Source: Pyrocephalus nanus (lineage: Eukaryota; Chordata; Aves; Passeriformes; Tyrannidae). From it: a stretch of 64,000 bases of DNA. Of this stretch, positions 1 to 14,108 are shown piece by piece. Where the stretch lies: the NCBI GenBank assembly GCA_038380795.1, contig CM076259.1, positions 60,407,938 to 60,471,937 of the forward strand. The letters run 5' to 3'. The translations under genes and the position numbers were made by a program. Position 1 is the first letter of the stretch, and each line of letters starts with the position of its first letter. The notes below the pieces were generated by a model, which was given only the letters and a program-made list of their open reading frames with translations, made no database searches and had not been told where the DNA came from.

Positions 1-542
1 GAATCTTTTAGATTGGAAAAGATCTCTAAAATCGTTGAGTCCAACCATTAACCCAGCATTGCTAAAGCTACCACTAAACCATGTCCCTGAATACCACATC
101 TCCACATCTTTTAAATACCTCCAGAGATTGTGAGTCAACCACTTCCCTGGGCAGCCTGTTCCAACACTTGACAACCCTTTCAGGGAAAAAACTTTTCCTG
201 TTGTGGAATCTAAACGTTCCCTGGCACAACTTGAGGACCTTTCCTCTCAGCCTGTCTCTTGTTGCCTGGGAGAAGAGATCAATCACCACCTTGCTAGAAC
301 CCCCTTTTAGGTTTTTGTAGGGAGTGATAAGGCCCTCTGAGCCTCCTCTTCTCCAGAAGACCTCCAGCTCCGTCAGCTTCCCCTCATAAGACTTGTGTTC
401 CACATCCTTTCCCAAGTTTACTGCCATTCTCTGGACTTGCTCCAGCACCGTCATGTTTTTCGTGTAGTGAGCGGTCCAAAACTGAACACGGGATGTGAGG
501 TGCTGCTTCAACAGTGCCAAGTATGGAGGATGATCACATCTT
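1..542 (-). mobile_element. CR1 LINE, 5'-truncated 3' end, minus orientation
   Basis: Read on the minus strand, the region encodes the C-terminus of CR1 ORF2. Recognisable pieces include VQFW near the start, VLEQVQRMA, KSYEGKLTELEVF, NLKGGSSKV and the terminal WNRLPREVVDSQSLEVFK. It is followed by the CR1 3' untranslated end, here GAGTCCAACCATTAACCC and GAATC at the window edge. CR1 is the dominant avian non-LTR retrotransposon. Only the last roughly 160 codons remain, but that frame (547 down to 74) is uninterrupted. The copy is 5'-truncated like most CR1s and cannot move by itself. The 3' terminal short repeats may lie just outside the window. Confidence 0.92.
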
Positions 543-1059
543 AACATAAATTAGGAAAAAAACAGGACTTCCTATTGCCTTATCAAAGTATAAGTTACTC
601 TTACACAAATCTCCTCCTTTTATTCATATATTTACATATAAAAAATAAAACAAAGATGGGAAAAAAATCAAATAATACTATCCTGAATTTGATTACATGA
701 GCAGATGGGCCCAAAACACAAAGCTGGTATCTGGAGCTGGCTATATCCAGAAAAAGATCAAGTAGTGAACATGAGTACTGGAATTCTGGTCATCTACATA
801 CCTGAACAATCATAGTCACTGGCTCTCCTCACACTGCCCTCGCTACATCTCTCCAAGGTGAAATTGTTGTAGCGAAAGCTAACCCTAACCTGAAGCTGAA
901 GAAGTCATTTGCATTTAGCTTCAGGAAAGAGATTACTTCCCATCCCTCTTTTATTTAGCAGTATAGACATAACCCAGCAGTCTTAGATGTTCATACTGGA
1001 TTTCCTCTGTGCTAACATCACCTCTGCAATGTATTTATGTTGATGTAAGTGTACATGGG

Positions 1060-1062
<3 letters not shown>

Positions 1063-1096
<34 letters not shown>
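1063..1096. repeat. (CA)17 microsatellite
   Basis: A perfect 34-bp run of CA dinucleotides in SIAH3 intron 1. It is a probable polymorphic marker with no coding role. Confidence 0.97.
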
Positions 1097-1097
<1 letters not shown>

Positions 1098-2389
1098 CTC
1101 CTTTGCTCCAATTGGGCAGAAACATAAGCCTAATTTTGAAATGTCACATCTAAAAGGTAATCTCCCAAAAGAGTTTGCAATGCAAATCACTTCAGCAGTT
1201 TGGTTCACAGCACTGCTCTAAAACCAGTAATAAAGGTAACAGACTGAGCTGAGAGAGAAAAAACTTTTTCAGCCAGCCTCACCACCAAAATCCATTATGA
1301 AATTATTCTCTCCATCTACAGACGTTTAATTGCTACCTGGCTTTTGAACTCATTAAATTCCAGATAATTAATCCCCAAGTACTAGATTTTCACTGCCCCA
1401 AGACACTTTGACAGGTTTTCTTAGCAGTGGCCCTGAAATGATCGTTTCCTGCTCTCAGTGCTGAACATGCTGTGTCTAGCAGTTAAATCCATGTCCATTA
1501 ATAGCAGACCACTTGGTTATCCCAAGAGGAAGAAAAAGACAGGAGAAAAGTACAAGCCTTACATTATCATCAGTTTTGGTGTGAATTTCAGTGATGAGAA
1601 AAATGCAGATTTGTCCACTTGAAGGATAATTACCCTGTGCTCTCCAGGGAGCTTGGTTGGCAGAATGGCCAAAGAGCCAGGCTGAGCTTCAGAGCTGCTG
1701 CCAGCAGTGTGCTGCCATGCACCTCTCCTGCCTTGGGACTGTCACCTGCCCATCCATGGGGCAGAGACCAAAACCCAGTCCCCGTGTTTTGGCATTGAAA
1801 CATCTCCCACTTTGACTCTCCATTCTCCAGTTCTGGTTCGAAGGTAGATAAAACCTCAAGGAAATGAGCACAATACACTCTCAGTTGTAGATTAGGGTCA
1901 TAAAAACATCGCTGCAATTTATTGCCAAGTAAATTCTGCCGCAGATTCAATTTAGTTAAAACTTTCCTCTTCCTCTTAAATGATCAGCAGAAGGCATTTG
2001 CTGTAGGTCTCCCCACTACTGACCAGCACCAGCAGATGCATAGCTGGAAGGCAGCATCCCACAGGCACTGCCCAAGCAATACCCTCGGGGACAAACAGAA
2101 GGCCTCTTGCATGAAATTTGCACTTTTGCCCCTGAGAACTCCAAGTGTCCTAATTTTTTTCTATTATTTGTATAACAATTTTATTATAATCTTGAGACAA
2201 TGCAGCACAGACTTGAAAGTAACTGTCTTAATTAATTTTCTAGACTGTTGAAGGTAGCACAACAGCCCTGCCAGGAGCTGAGATGTTCTCACAAAGTTCA
2301 TGTACTTTAGGGTGAGATAAGGAACAGTGTCTGTCCTTCAACGGGCACCTTTTCTCAACTATAAATGCTATCAGCTTACAGTTACTTTT

Positions 2390-2391
<2 letters not shown>

Positions 2392-2428
<37 letters not shown>
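2392..2428. repeat. Poly(T) tract, 37 bp
   Basis: A run of 37 T, preceded by a short T-rich stretch with one C. It could be a simple repeat or the A-tail of an old minus-strand retrocopy. The sequence on its right side (2429-2560) is not recognisable as any gene or SINE, so no parent is named. Confidence 0.9.
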
Positions 2429-2432
<4 letters not shown>

Positions 2433-3791
2433 TACTGCATTTCTGTTGTTGTATGTGACAGGTGCCTGGACTGATTATCTCCAAAACCAGCATAATTAAT
2501 GGCTTTCTGTGACTTCAAAATGAAATGTATTTTGATCAGCTTCAAAAAGAGGCCTTTCTTTCTGCTGATGGGAGGTGTGAACCTGTAAGTGCTGAGCCCG
2601 TGAGACTTTCCCTAACTTCAGAAGAAGTTTCATCTCTCCTTCAGCAAAATTACTGAGAACGGCATTTAATGAAAAGAGAATAGACTGAAGCTTTCTCCTT
2701 TCTGTGTCACAGACCTTGCTTTAACCTCAAAAAGGCCTTAGTTTCTTCAGCTCTAAAACACAGGTGACAGTATTTATAAGCAGACTGGGAGTTTCTACTT
2801 TAGGAACATTTTATGAAATCCTGGCTATTTTCCAAAGACAAGCATGATATTTTCCAGACCAATGAGCCATGGACTCTCTACTGCAGGTATAAAAAAAAAG
2901 GTACAAGAATATCTAATCTCCTGAAATGGGAGTTTCAATACTTAATTAGAACAGAAGTGACATTAAGGCATTTTAACGATGCCAGGCGGGTAATGTCAAG
3001 GCTAAGGGAGCAGAAAGCCCATAGCTGATCCCCCTGATATGGGATGACCAGGGATGTTTCAGGAGCCTGCAGAAGCAGATGGTTTGTGGGGAGAGTGCTC
3101 TCTGCCTGCTCCTGGATGGTGAAACTAGCTGGATTCATCAGGATGTGACTGGAGGAAAAGTAAAGGAGCAATCTGGCAAAATGGGGCAGGGTGAGAATGC
3201 TGCAGCTACTGTGGGAAAGCAGTGGAGAGAGCTGGGACTCTGCTGTTGGGGGCTAAGCGGTGTGTGCAGACATTGTTGGCTTTTACAGAGTGCTGAAGCA
3301 CGAGTCAGTGGTTTTGCAAGCTGGGGTGACTTTCACAAAGCCTCAGAGGGCAGAAAGTGCTGATCCAGCAGCCAAGAAGAGCTGTAACTGCACCTGCAAA
3401 AGCTGGTAGAGAGAGGGGCACGGGGAAAAGGTGTTGCGGAGGAAGCAGGCTGATGTGGTAAACACTGAGCCTATTGCAAAACTATCCCAGAGAAGGGGAA
3501 TCCTATCGAATCTATATAACCTCTATTTTCAATGAGCTGTAATCTCTTTTTCTGGGGTTATTTCATTGTCTCCTTTCTAACCTCTAGCAAAGTTCCTCTA
3601 TTTTTACAACAGATGCAGTGTTTCAGTGGGGATATCAAAGTTCTCCCAGGCAGGAGGGAGGGAGTTATTCCTGGGTTTTTTTGTGGGATCTCAAGTTGCT
3701 GCTATTTTGTTAACATTCATGAAAAAGAAAACACTGAACAACGTCTTCCCAGCTTCCCTAAAGCCTTCCAAGGTAATCAAATGTAGCCTTC

Positions 3792-3811
3792 TTTTTTTTT
3801 TTTTTTTTTTT
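3792..3811. repeat. Poly(T) tract, 20 bp
   Basis: An uninterrupted run of 20 T in SIAH3 intron 1. No flanking duplication or recognisable retrocopy is seen. Confidence 0.85.
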
Positions 3812-6800
3812 CTGCTGATAATACCATTTCTAAAAATATCATATTTTGTCCATAGACATGTGATCTTTATTGATGAAAGACATTGTGTCCAAACTAGAAG
3901 TCTTTCTGAAGGACATCTGGCAGCTGAAGTTATTGTCTTAAGCTTCTGAGAAAGGACCTTGGGTTTGGATTTATGCAGCTAGTCTGGTTAGGTTGCCATT
4001 AGAGCCTCTTCTAGCTTTAAAGGGTGTGAATTAATGTTTATGAGGCAAGAAAATTTCATTGTACCTCCACCAAAGCTTCATCCTGTATTATGTCAGTGAA
4101 GTTTCAAAGGGGATCCCTCCTTTTGCCTGTCCCTGATGCCAGCTTCGCAGGGTCCCTCCAGCTGTTTGTTATCAGAGATAGATGAACATGCTGTGAGTAG
4201 ACAGTCTGACAAGCAGACTCCTCAGCCTTGTTCTCACTCTATTTAGGCCAAGGAAGACAGGAGCGTAATGCCCTGTGGTTCCTGGGGTTGGTGGCTGAGA
4301 GACAGCTCAGTGATCCCAGGAGACAGTGGTATAACCCTCATTTCAGGGACCAGTGCTGCACTTCCCAGAACTATATCCCTAAGCACAAGACAGAAGTGGA
4401 AGAGCCATTTAGCTTGGCAATTTCCGTGTTATCCAGGGAGTTAGAGCAAATGAAACCCTTGAAGGACCACACTGTTGCTAGGTCCTGACAGGTACAAATT
4501 CCCTTCCTAATTAATATTTGTTAACGTGTATGTATCACTTAACCCAGATCTGATATACAGAAATGTGTTGTTCATGGTAACCACCTCATCTCCTTTGATC
4601 AGGACAGGCCAGCAGCTTTATGAAAGCTTTTGGTTCCTGCTGTGTCTACAGAAGAGTTGATTTACTGTTCACTTAATGAACATTGTTCTATTACATATTG
4701 ATTTTCTGTGTGGCTAATAGCTTAACTTTAAAATGATGTGAAGACCATAACTATGGTAAGTCCATATGAGCAGCAAAACCCCTCAACATAATAAAGCAAA
4801 AATCACTGCTGACCTGCAGCTGGTGCATCCTCTCTCTGAGAACCTGCTTGAGCATCGTAGCTAACACGTTCTCTGAAATAGTATTTCTCAGAGGTGAGCT
4901 CATAAGCAAGTTAATTAAATACCAAATTGGTTATTGCGAGTGCATTTGCTGGGCATGAAAATGTGATGCATCTCTGACATTTCCGTCTGTAAATATGTTT
5001 AAAATAAGTCGTTGGTAGTTAATTACCATACTGTAAAATTAAGGCAAATAGATGTATTTTGGATGCAATAAGGCATCTGCTGTACGGTAATTAAATAACA
5101 TCAATAAGTTATTCTTAGATTAAAAATTTTGTAAAGCAGGAGCATCACATAAAGATAGGGCATTTATTGCTTCCCTGGGCATAGCTTCTGGATTACATGA
5201 GGTGCAGAAGATATATTCACATTAGCAATGAGGGCAGCAGAGAGCAGGAAGGAGGGGGCTGATTTGCAGCAAGCTGTTGTATTTTGAAGATGACCTGTCC
5301 ACACCCCCTGTTTCCTGGCATGAAGTCTGGGGTGGCTGCCAATACTGCAGTACACCAGAAGTCACTTTGTATCAGGAAACCATCCATGTGTGAGCCACAG
5401 AGCACTGATGCAGGCTTGAGACCTCAGGGGGCCCTGCACCCCCGCTGTTCTTCTACAGAGAAGGATTTACCCCCTTGAGCTCATGTATTTATTTCCTTCT
5501 TCAGCTTTTGGACTGGGTTTGAGAGGCAAGCCCACCAAAATAGGCAGCTTGCTGCTCTTGCTCCTTTCTTTGCTTTCCAACTAGGGCAGCTGCCTCCAGC
5601 TGATGAGATTTGGCCATGATACCATATTGCATCCCATATGCAATTCAGCTGGTCACATGGCATTAGCCTTATCTCTCACACTGGAAGATAATACGTGGGG
5701 AAAAAAAATAATTTGGAACTGTGACAGCCTCAGTGCTCATTTCTTATGGTGACAGATATCTGGAAAATCAAGTTCCCGGCTAGGACAAAGGAAGACCTTT
5801 GACGACATAGAACATAATCATCTACTAATGCCTGACGTGCCCCTCCATTCTCATTCTGCCCTGTCCTGAGGCAGCGCACAGTACACCCTTGAATTTCATG
5901 CTAGTTAAGAACCTCCTGAATATCACTGAGCTGAGCTGACAAGTTTTTTTTATTTTCCACTTGACATTTGGACATTTTGTATGAGAATTAACTCCCCCTC
6001 TCAGAATTAAGGCCCAGAAACTTTAATGGTGGCTGTATTGCAGACACTGAGATTTCTGCCTCTGCTGGAAACTCATCATACTTGGGACTGGATGAGGCAC
6101 AGTCTTATCTCTGTTTTTAATGGAAAACCACCAAGAAAACTCAAAGAGATGAAGACTATTTTTATTTATCAGTGAAGATAAGGCTGGTGGATACTACCAC
6201 ACATTTATTTTTTTTATCAGGTCATTGGTGTGGTGAAGCCTTCATGATTTACCATTGCCCTCCCAAGGCTTTTGCATTTGCCAGGGAGAAGCACAGAGGT
6301 TGCTGCACTGACACACACTTTTCCAAAACACTACCTTCAACCTTGACCGAGGTGTCTGAATTTTAGTCTGGTTGGAAGCTGAAAGAAAAATGTGGCAACT
6401 TTGCTGTCTCTGTTAGGGAAAAGGTCAGGACGTTGGCACAGACCTGCCCCCAAACCTCAATGCAGGATGATAAGGGAGATTAGGGGGCTGTTCACGCCTT
6501 GTACTGTCTATTTCAGACCATCAGTTTCTGTCCACCTCTGCCTCCACCTGCAGTCCCAGGCCAAGTGGACATCCTCCGCTTCCCTCCTGAAGCCAGGAGG
6601 AGACAGCATACTCTGTAATTCCGAGGTGGCACGATGGCTTCATTCCCTCTCAGTGGTGGCTGCATATTAACTGTGGATTAATGAGCCCTCTAAGTATTAC
6701 TTAGTGCTCCTAAAAAGCTTTATATTTTCTACTTACAATATATTCATCATTAAGGGATTAAGATTAAAAAAAAATAAACTTAGGTAGCTACAGTTAAGCT

Positions 6801-9800
6801 TCAGCATCCTCACTTTATTTCTTACCACCTATTTACAGTGGCATATCCTTCCAGCCTTACTGACACCAAAAAGATTGGCAGCTTTACAGTATTTATGGCA
6901 ATGCACCACTTTTGCAGACGGGTCCTTCACACATATACAGAAGATTAACCTACACCAAGAGATTTAAGTAGTTTGGCCTCCACCCCAAACCACTTAACTG
7001 ATGTCAGAGAACCCTGTCCCCCACCTCATTTAAAGAGAGATAAACTAAAGGCATTGCAGAACATCCCAGCTAGATAATGCCCCCTGCAGCTCTGGCAGCA
7101 CGATGGATTGCTGCAGCACATGGATATGCCCATCAGGCTTGGAGGCAGATAGACCACAAGGCCTTGGCAGGATGCTGTATTGAACAGATCCTGCCTCCTG
7201 CAGGGCTTATTAGTTCAGGCACAGCAGCTGCCTAATGCAGCTATTTGTCCCCTGGGCTCAGCCTGGCTCATATCCAGCCTCAGCTGCGTCTCTGTTTGTC
7301 CATTTTTGCACCCTAGATCCAGGGTCAAGCGGGGCAGGAGATGGACAGCCTGCTGGGGTTGTTGGTGTGCTCAAAGGCTCTGTTTGTACATGGAGAGGAA
7401 AGGGAATTTGGATACAGAGGTAAGCACAGCAAACACTCTGTCATTGTTAGCTGTAGCCTGGGCTCAGAGCGTTGGGTCAGTCACCACAGAGTGCATTCCA
7501 GGGAGGTCAGTCTGATTTTACCTGTGAACTCAGGACCAGATGGATGAGTCTTGGGGAAATCTGGTGATACCCACCAAGATGTAGAGTTGTTCCCTATGAG
7601 GGAAAAAAAATATCCACAAAACCAGACTTAGGCTGTAGAACTTGGTTGCAGAGGGCTGGACTAGATTCTTGCTCAACTTTCAACACTCAGCTATTTGCAA
7701 GGACCAGGTGGCACAGATCTTACTGGAGCACTGGAGCTGTAATTTTGGGTCATCCAGAACTGGAGGTAGCTGCAGCCCACTGCATGACTGCGTGACTTGA
7801 CATCTATTTGATGCAGAGAGCATCAAGGTCCTTTTCCATGAAAAACAGTCCAGAAGCTACTTGATCTGCAAGTTTCTTCTATGTTGTAAAAGTCAAGAAG
7901 CAAGAGTTACTGTTACAGAAAATGCTGAAAGGCTGCTTTTGGCACAATTTCCCTGTGAGTGAGGAATGAAAATGTTTTCCCTTCCACAACATCTGCTTCA
8001 TCAGACTGAGTTCTCTTGCTACCGGCTGTTGATTGGCCTCTGGCAAATTAAAGTTGCTTTAGTTAAAGCAGCAAGTAAGCAGAATACCAAGACACAGCCT
8101 GGATTTATCTGTGAACTGGGATGTTCTTTCCTAATCACTAGCTTATTATTGAAAAATTACTAAAAGCTTAAAAATTGTTATGAGATACCTCACCAGTATG
8201 CTCATGTTTAGCTGCAAGTCTAAATTATCTCCAGTTGCCTTGTGAAGCTTCTGGAGATTAAGCTGGTTTCAGACCTGTTTTCTGATAGTGCCTTCATCTT
8301 TTACCAACAGCCTGAAAGAAAATTCAGTTTTATAATCAGTAATTTACAAAACAGTGGTTATGTGTGTGCAACCATTCATGACCGTAACATTTTTGAATCT
8401 CTTTTGAAATATTTTCTATGGCAGAAAAAACTCAGTAAAAGTTTCATTTTCTTTTTAAGTTATATCATTTCCTGTACGATTTAGACCTTTGAGATTCCAG
8501 GCAGGAATTGTAATTGGACAAAGGGCTCCAGTTTGGCTGTATAGGGGGAACCAGAAGAAGCGATGGTGAATTACTGTAAACATTTGCATCTGTTTTCCTG
8601 CCACAGTTTAAATCTTGACCTGGGCAAATAGACACATGCCTGTTTGTAATGAATGTGCTCCTACTGCATTGCTGCCTTCTTTGAGTTTGCACTCTGCTGA
8701 GGTCAGCATGTGCCTGTGGAAAACCACTCCCTGAAGTGCAAATATTAAGTTTAAACCTGGGTTCATGTCTTGAGGCAAATATTTCTATGGGGTACTGCTT
8801 GATCCAACAGGGATAAAGACATCCCCAAAAAACATTTTCCAGAACGATGGCAGAGAGGAAACTGAATGAGTCAGACAAGCCCCTGACCACATCACAACTA
8901 TTTTGTAGGGATCTGCAGAGAGAAAATAAAATGTGAGCATATTCCCAAAGCCAACAAACCTTAAGCAAAACACTTTTCAAGGACCTGTGTCTTGGGCTCC
9001 TATCAGATATCCTATGGTGAAGCCTAGGCCATTCCTAATTCCAGGGCCTGCACAGCTACTGCCAAGGCAGCGAAGGAGAACATGTGCCTGCATTTCAGCT
9101 GCCTCTTTAGTCTGACATATTAATGCAAACTATTTTAATAAACCCACAAAGGCCTGTGTAATGAGTTGGGGCTGTCATAAAGACCAGGCTTTGTATCCCC
9201 CTCTGCTGCTGCTGGACCAGGACTATGACACCTTTTAAGAGACAAACAAATTCACGAGGGATGGCAATATTTTAAGCTCTCCCTCAAAAAATACAGGTCA
9301 CCCACAGACTTCCATACTGCAAACCATAAGCTGGCCTAAAAAGGCATTTCCTCACCTCTAGTGATGCTATCTCATCCTAAGTTACCAAAAGCTGTGTAAT
9401 GCCTCTGGCTTTCAGTGATCAAAGAAACAGAAAGAGACTCCACTGAGCCTATGAGCAGACACGGAATCCAGGCACGGAACAAAACCAACACTACCTAACT
9501 AACCTCTCTGCTTTGTGCCTCTTTGCACAGCTAATTAACACAACCTGCACGTCCAAAAGTGGGTCTGAAGCATTAGGGATCCTGCCACAGGGAGGAAGTA
9601 ATCATGAAGCAGTTAATTGAATAAGCCCAGGAAAAGTTGTTCTGCCGGCAGCCATCCCATAAGGAGAATGAAAGGCAGATTTGCCCAAGTGGATTATTTT
9701 CTCCTTGTGACTTGCTCCACTCAGCACTCTTTGGGAACACGTTTATACTTGTGCCACAGTGCAGTCTTTTCTGATAGATGTTGAACATCTGTCCTCTACC

Positions 9801-12800
9801 GTTCAGAGTTTACTTAGTATTGCTTGTAATTACCAATAAGGGTGCTTATCCCAAAGCATATTTTGGAGTATGTCTTGCTCTCTTTTGCCAGCCCTCATCT
9901 GCCACAGTGACCTCCTTTCCAAACCAGACTGATTTAATTAGCTGGTGATATCCCTGGGCTTTGGACCACTCATGAGGATTTGCATTTCTGATGAGTTTAA
10001 ATTACCAGATACTTGTATAACTGATATAGATCCATACTTTTTCACTGGTGTCAGTCCCCTGTGCTGATCCTTGGATTCCCAACTGTGTCCCACATGACTT
10101 TCTGCCTTCTTTGTTCTTTTCAGATACATTTTTCTGGTATTACTTTGGTTTGGTCATTGTTGAGGCAAATGTTCGAATATTGCTATTGACACCCTTACAC
10201 TGCTGTACCCCTCTGTACACATTGAGTTCTGCTTTTATACAGTATTGCAGCATCAGAAATCTCCCTGAAAGCTTCCTTTTTGTGAGTGGAAAGAAGATTG
10301 TGTTACCTGAACCTGGGTAAAATAGTAATGAATACTTGATGCTACTGTAGTCAAACTTTCTGGCTGTATATTAACGAGGCAATTATCATGCTTGGTTTTT
10401 CTTTTGCGTAAGTCAAAGGAACTGTAGGGTATCAGTGGAATTTATTTAATTTAACTTCAGGTAGACAGAAATGACATATCCATTCTAAGCTACTCTTCTT
10501 GATCCCTTGATTGTTGATGGAAAGAAAAACAGTCTGTCTTTGAGAACAATGCATCTCACTAGTCGTAGACTCCAAAGGATGTTGCACCACAGAGGGATCC
10601 TCAGATCTCAGGTAGGACAAGTAGGGAACTCACAATACTGCGCAAGCAAACAAAGCCTGGCTCCACTGATCTGTGATGTGCCTTTTCATACAATGGGGGT
10701 CCATCCAGCATAGATAGCACATACTTGCTTGCAACCAAGTATCCTCAGGTGATACTGCTGTTCTTGCAATGCAGCAATCAGACATCCCTATGGAAGAGGA
10801 GGATGTCTTCAGGCTGCCCTCTTCAAAAGAAATGGGTAAGTTTGCCGAACTCCATCAGGTTTTCCATATGGTCTTTTGCTGGATCAAGTTTGACAATTTC
10901 CAGAATAAGTATGTCTGAATAAAGGTCTGCTCCTGCAAAAAATCCATTTTATTCTGTCTTTATTCTGTCTTCTTTATTCAGTGCTTGACACTGAAGCCCT
11001 GAATATTCTTGCTGAGGTCAAGGTACTGCCATGATCACCCCTCTTGCCACCATCCTGCTGTTTCAATTTCAGCCTCTCATTTTTGCAAAGCCTGAAGGTG
11101 ACTGTAACTCTCCCCTTACCCCAGCTGCCCTATGTAATCCTTGTATGGTGGTCATTTACTCCATTTTCATGCTTATTACTTTGCTTATTTTCCACATGGC
11201 AATCCCTAAGAGTGGAAGAACATTTTTATCCCCTTTGATGTGGTTTTCTGCTCTGTAGCATCCGACTCCTTGCTCACCTATAGCATTTGTTTTCTGCACA
11301 AGGAGATGTTACCAATTTAATCTTTTTCTGTCTTATTTATGCTCCATTTCTCTGTTTCTTTTTACATTTCAGCTGGCATTTGATGTGAAAGAGTGTGTGA
11401 TCTTATGTTTAAGATATTCACAAGGACACGTGTCTCTTCTCCACTATGCATTTACTAGGGGTTGATGGGCAATTCACCAGCTACTCTGGAGTTTAATATT
11501 TCCATGTATAAAATACTGATGCCTAAGGCATCAATGCCAATACATCACTAAAGCTCTTCAAATGATTTTTTTTTTTTTACTGGGGAGGCCAATCTGGAAG
11601 TGAAAAAGAGTTTCAGTTTGAATCAGTTCAGAATGATATTGCAATGGAAGAAAAGGCTAGAACTGAAAGCATTTCATCTGGTATGGAAATAGCTAGTTAA
11701 TGTCTTCCCAAAGTTGTTTCAAACATTTCTGTCTTTTAAAAAAAGAACACCAAAATAAATACATAAAGTACTCGGAGATCTCTGCTGTTCTCCTGCAGGA
11801 GTGCTTTCATGGTATTGGTGAGACTAAAGGGAGAGCTAAAGATAAATCCATTAATGTTATATGAGATGCTCAGAAATGGCTCTAAATAAATAAAAGTGCT
11901 TCTAATTGTACACTGTGTATGTGTACGATTTATTGGCAGTGCCAGGATGCCGTTTCCTCTCTGGAGAATGCTGTGGGAGAGCTGAGCAGGAGTGTTGCAA
12001 GTGGTTATTAGCAGCAGGTCAACCAGAGCAATTTTCAGATTTCCAGATGAAACTGAAATTTTTCCATTCAGCACAGCCCTCAATAATCCCTATGGGTAAG
12101 AGCCTTGTGGGAGGTTCTGAAAAACAGCTGAGGCCACTCCCCTGCCCAGCTGCTTGCTCCTGCTGCACTGAAGAAGAAGGGATGTGTGCCTACTTCGGCA
12201 GCGCACACAAGAGACTGCCAGCTTAAATCCCCACTGCAAGTGGATTTGCTCTGCCACACCAAAGCAGAGGGAAGATACTCTCTTTTGCCGGCTGGTGGGA
12301 TCATCATCATGGCTCACTATACTGAGTGGACAGCAAGTACTGTGGCTCCTTCAGTTGGACTTTCTTGCTCGAGCTCCAGTCTAGGGCATGATGGCAATTA
12401 GGTTTTGCAGGCATGCAAAGCACTTGACTTCCTTGCTTGAGCTACATACACAAGTGGTGACAGCAATGGTTTCCTGCCTTTTGTAGCTCTCCTCATCCTG
12501 CCAACTACTGTTTTAAAGTGAGACTTTGTCTGTCAATGGGGAAATTGGTGGCACCAAACAAGATTAATTTTGAATGATTGTGATTTCTTCTGAAAGAGCT
12601 TACGGGAAAATAAGAGATCCAAAGTTGCAGTGAAGTTAGTGATGCTTTCCTTTCAACAGGAGCAGAAAAGCCCCAAATTATGGTATTGCACAACAGATGA
12701 GGAGAATTTTTTGCTTTGAGGCTTTGGTACAGCAGGGAATGGGAAGCATGAGAATGAACAATAACACAGAAGGAAAGGTATTTAACAAAAAGAGGCAAGC

Positions 12801-13827
12801 CATGGAAAGAAAAAAAAAATAATGCAATCTGATAAGGTAGTTGACTGAACATCCATGCTTTCCATTTCCAAATACACCACATGCATATGTAGGTGGGCTG
12901 GGGAGTTGCTGTCATGTTCAGCCATGCCCAAGTGGAGACTTCAGGCTCTACCTAGTTCCATCAGAGCTCACGAACATGGTGGCTCAGCTCTGCCCACTTC
13001 TATTGCAAAAGTCACAACAGAGGCAGGTCCAGCATATTGCCTCCAAAGGACAAGTATTATGGCTTTTAAACAACATAGGAAAGCCAAAACCCTGCAAAGG
13101 TGGGGCACAGACACAGTAGCTCCTTTCCCTCGTTTTACCAGAGCTCTTGGGATCTGATGTGCTTTCTTTAAACACAGTTGCTTGGATTACTTAAGAACCT
13201 CAGATTGTTTCTGAGAAAAAAAATGAAGTTTCTGTGTCCCCCAGCTAAGTGTGCTGTGAGTTTTTTGATACCAGGAAAGAATTGTAATGGTTAAATAAAA
13301 AATTATAGCCTCTGTAAATTCCAACTTTGAGGCAAAATTCATTGTAGCTGGGAACCTGGACTCAGACTTTTTAGCACTTGAGGCTTTCAGGACCATGTTC
13401 AGTGTTTGGATCCTCTGTTGAGGCAACCAGCAATGTGTGTTAGTTTATGACAGTTGTGGGAATGTCCAGGAGTGACTTCTGTCAGCAGTGAGGCAGACTG
13501 AGACCTTGCCACTGATTTCATGTAATCAAGGCTGCACCCTCTGTGTTAGCCACAGCAATTCATTAGGGGCAGTATTTCTCCTGAGGGAGTTATTTGGGCC
13601 ATTACGTCTAACCCAGAGGGCTGCACTGAGAAATTCCTGATATACTGAGCCATATCAGAGTGGGTGGATTACAAAGTGATATGTGGCAGTGTCTGATGGC
13701 TACTCCTCACCCTGCTGTCAAACATCCTGTCAAGGGGAGAGAGATTTCTCTAATATTAAAATAACAGCACTGTCTTCCATTGATAACATCTGACTTCAAA
13801 AGTCCTGCAACCAGGTGGGATTTATTA

Positions 13828-14108
13828 TAGAGTCATAGAATCCTAGAATAGTTGAGTTGGAAGGCACCTTTTAAAGGTCATCTAGTTCAACCCCACTGCA
13901 ATGAGCAGGGATGTCTTCGACTAGATCAGGCTGCTCAGAACATTGTCCAAACTGACCTTGAATGTTTCCAGGGGTGGGGTATCCACTACCTCTCTGGTAA
14001 AACTGCCAGTGTTTCACCACCCTTATCATAAAAAATCTTCTTTCTTATATCTAATCTAAATCGACCCTCCTTCAGTTTAGAACCATTAACCCTTGTGTTG
14101 TTGCCTCA
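13828..14108 (-). mobile_element. CR1 LINE 3' fragment, minus orientation
   Basis: The plus strand begins with the CR1 3'-terminal short repeats (TCATAGAATCCTAGAATAG). It continues with the standard reverse-oriented 3' end: GAGTTGGAAGGCACC, then a 'TCATCTAGTTCAACCCC' block, a 'TTTCCAGGGGTGGGGTATCC' block and 'CTTATATCTAATCTAAAT'. About 280 bp of a 5'-truncated element is left, covering the very C-terminal coding and 3' UTR portion. It lies in SIAH3 intron 1, in the same orientation as the gene. Confidence 0.92.

Noticed and set aside
8465..8980. 171-codon minus-strand open frame in SIAH3 intron 1
   Set aside because: It begins with TTG, and the composition looks like translated noncoding DNA.
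12183..12210. U6 snRNA-like 5' stretch (GTGCCTACTTCGGCAGC)
   Set aside because: It resembles the first 20-odd bases of U6, but everything after that diverges and there is no U6 central domain or T-tail. It is too short to call a pseudogene.
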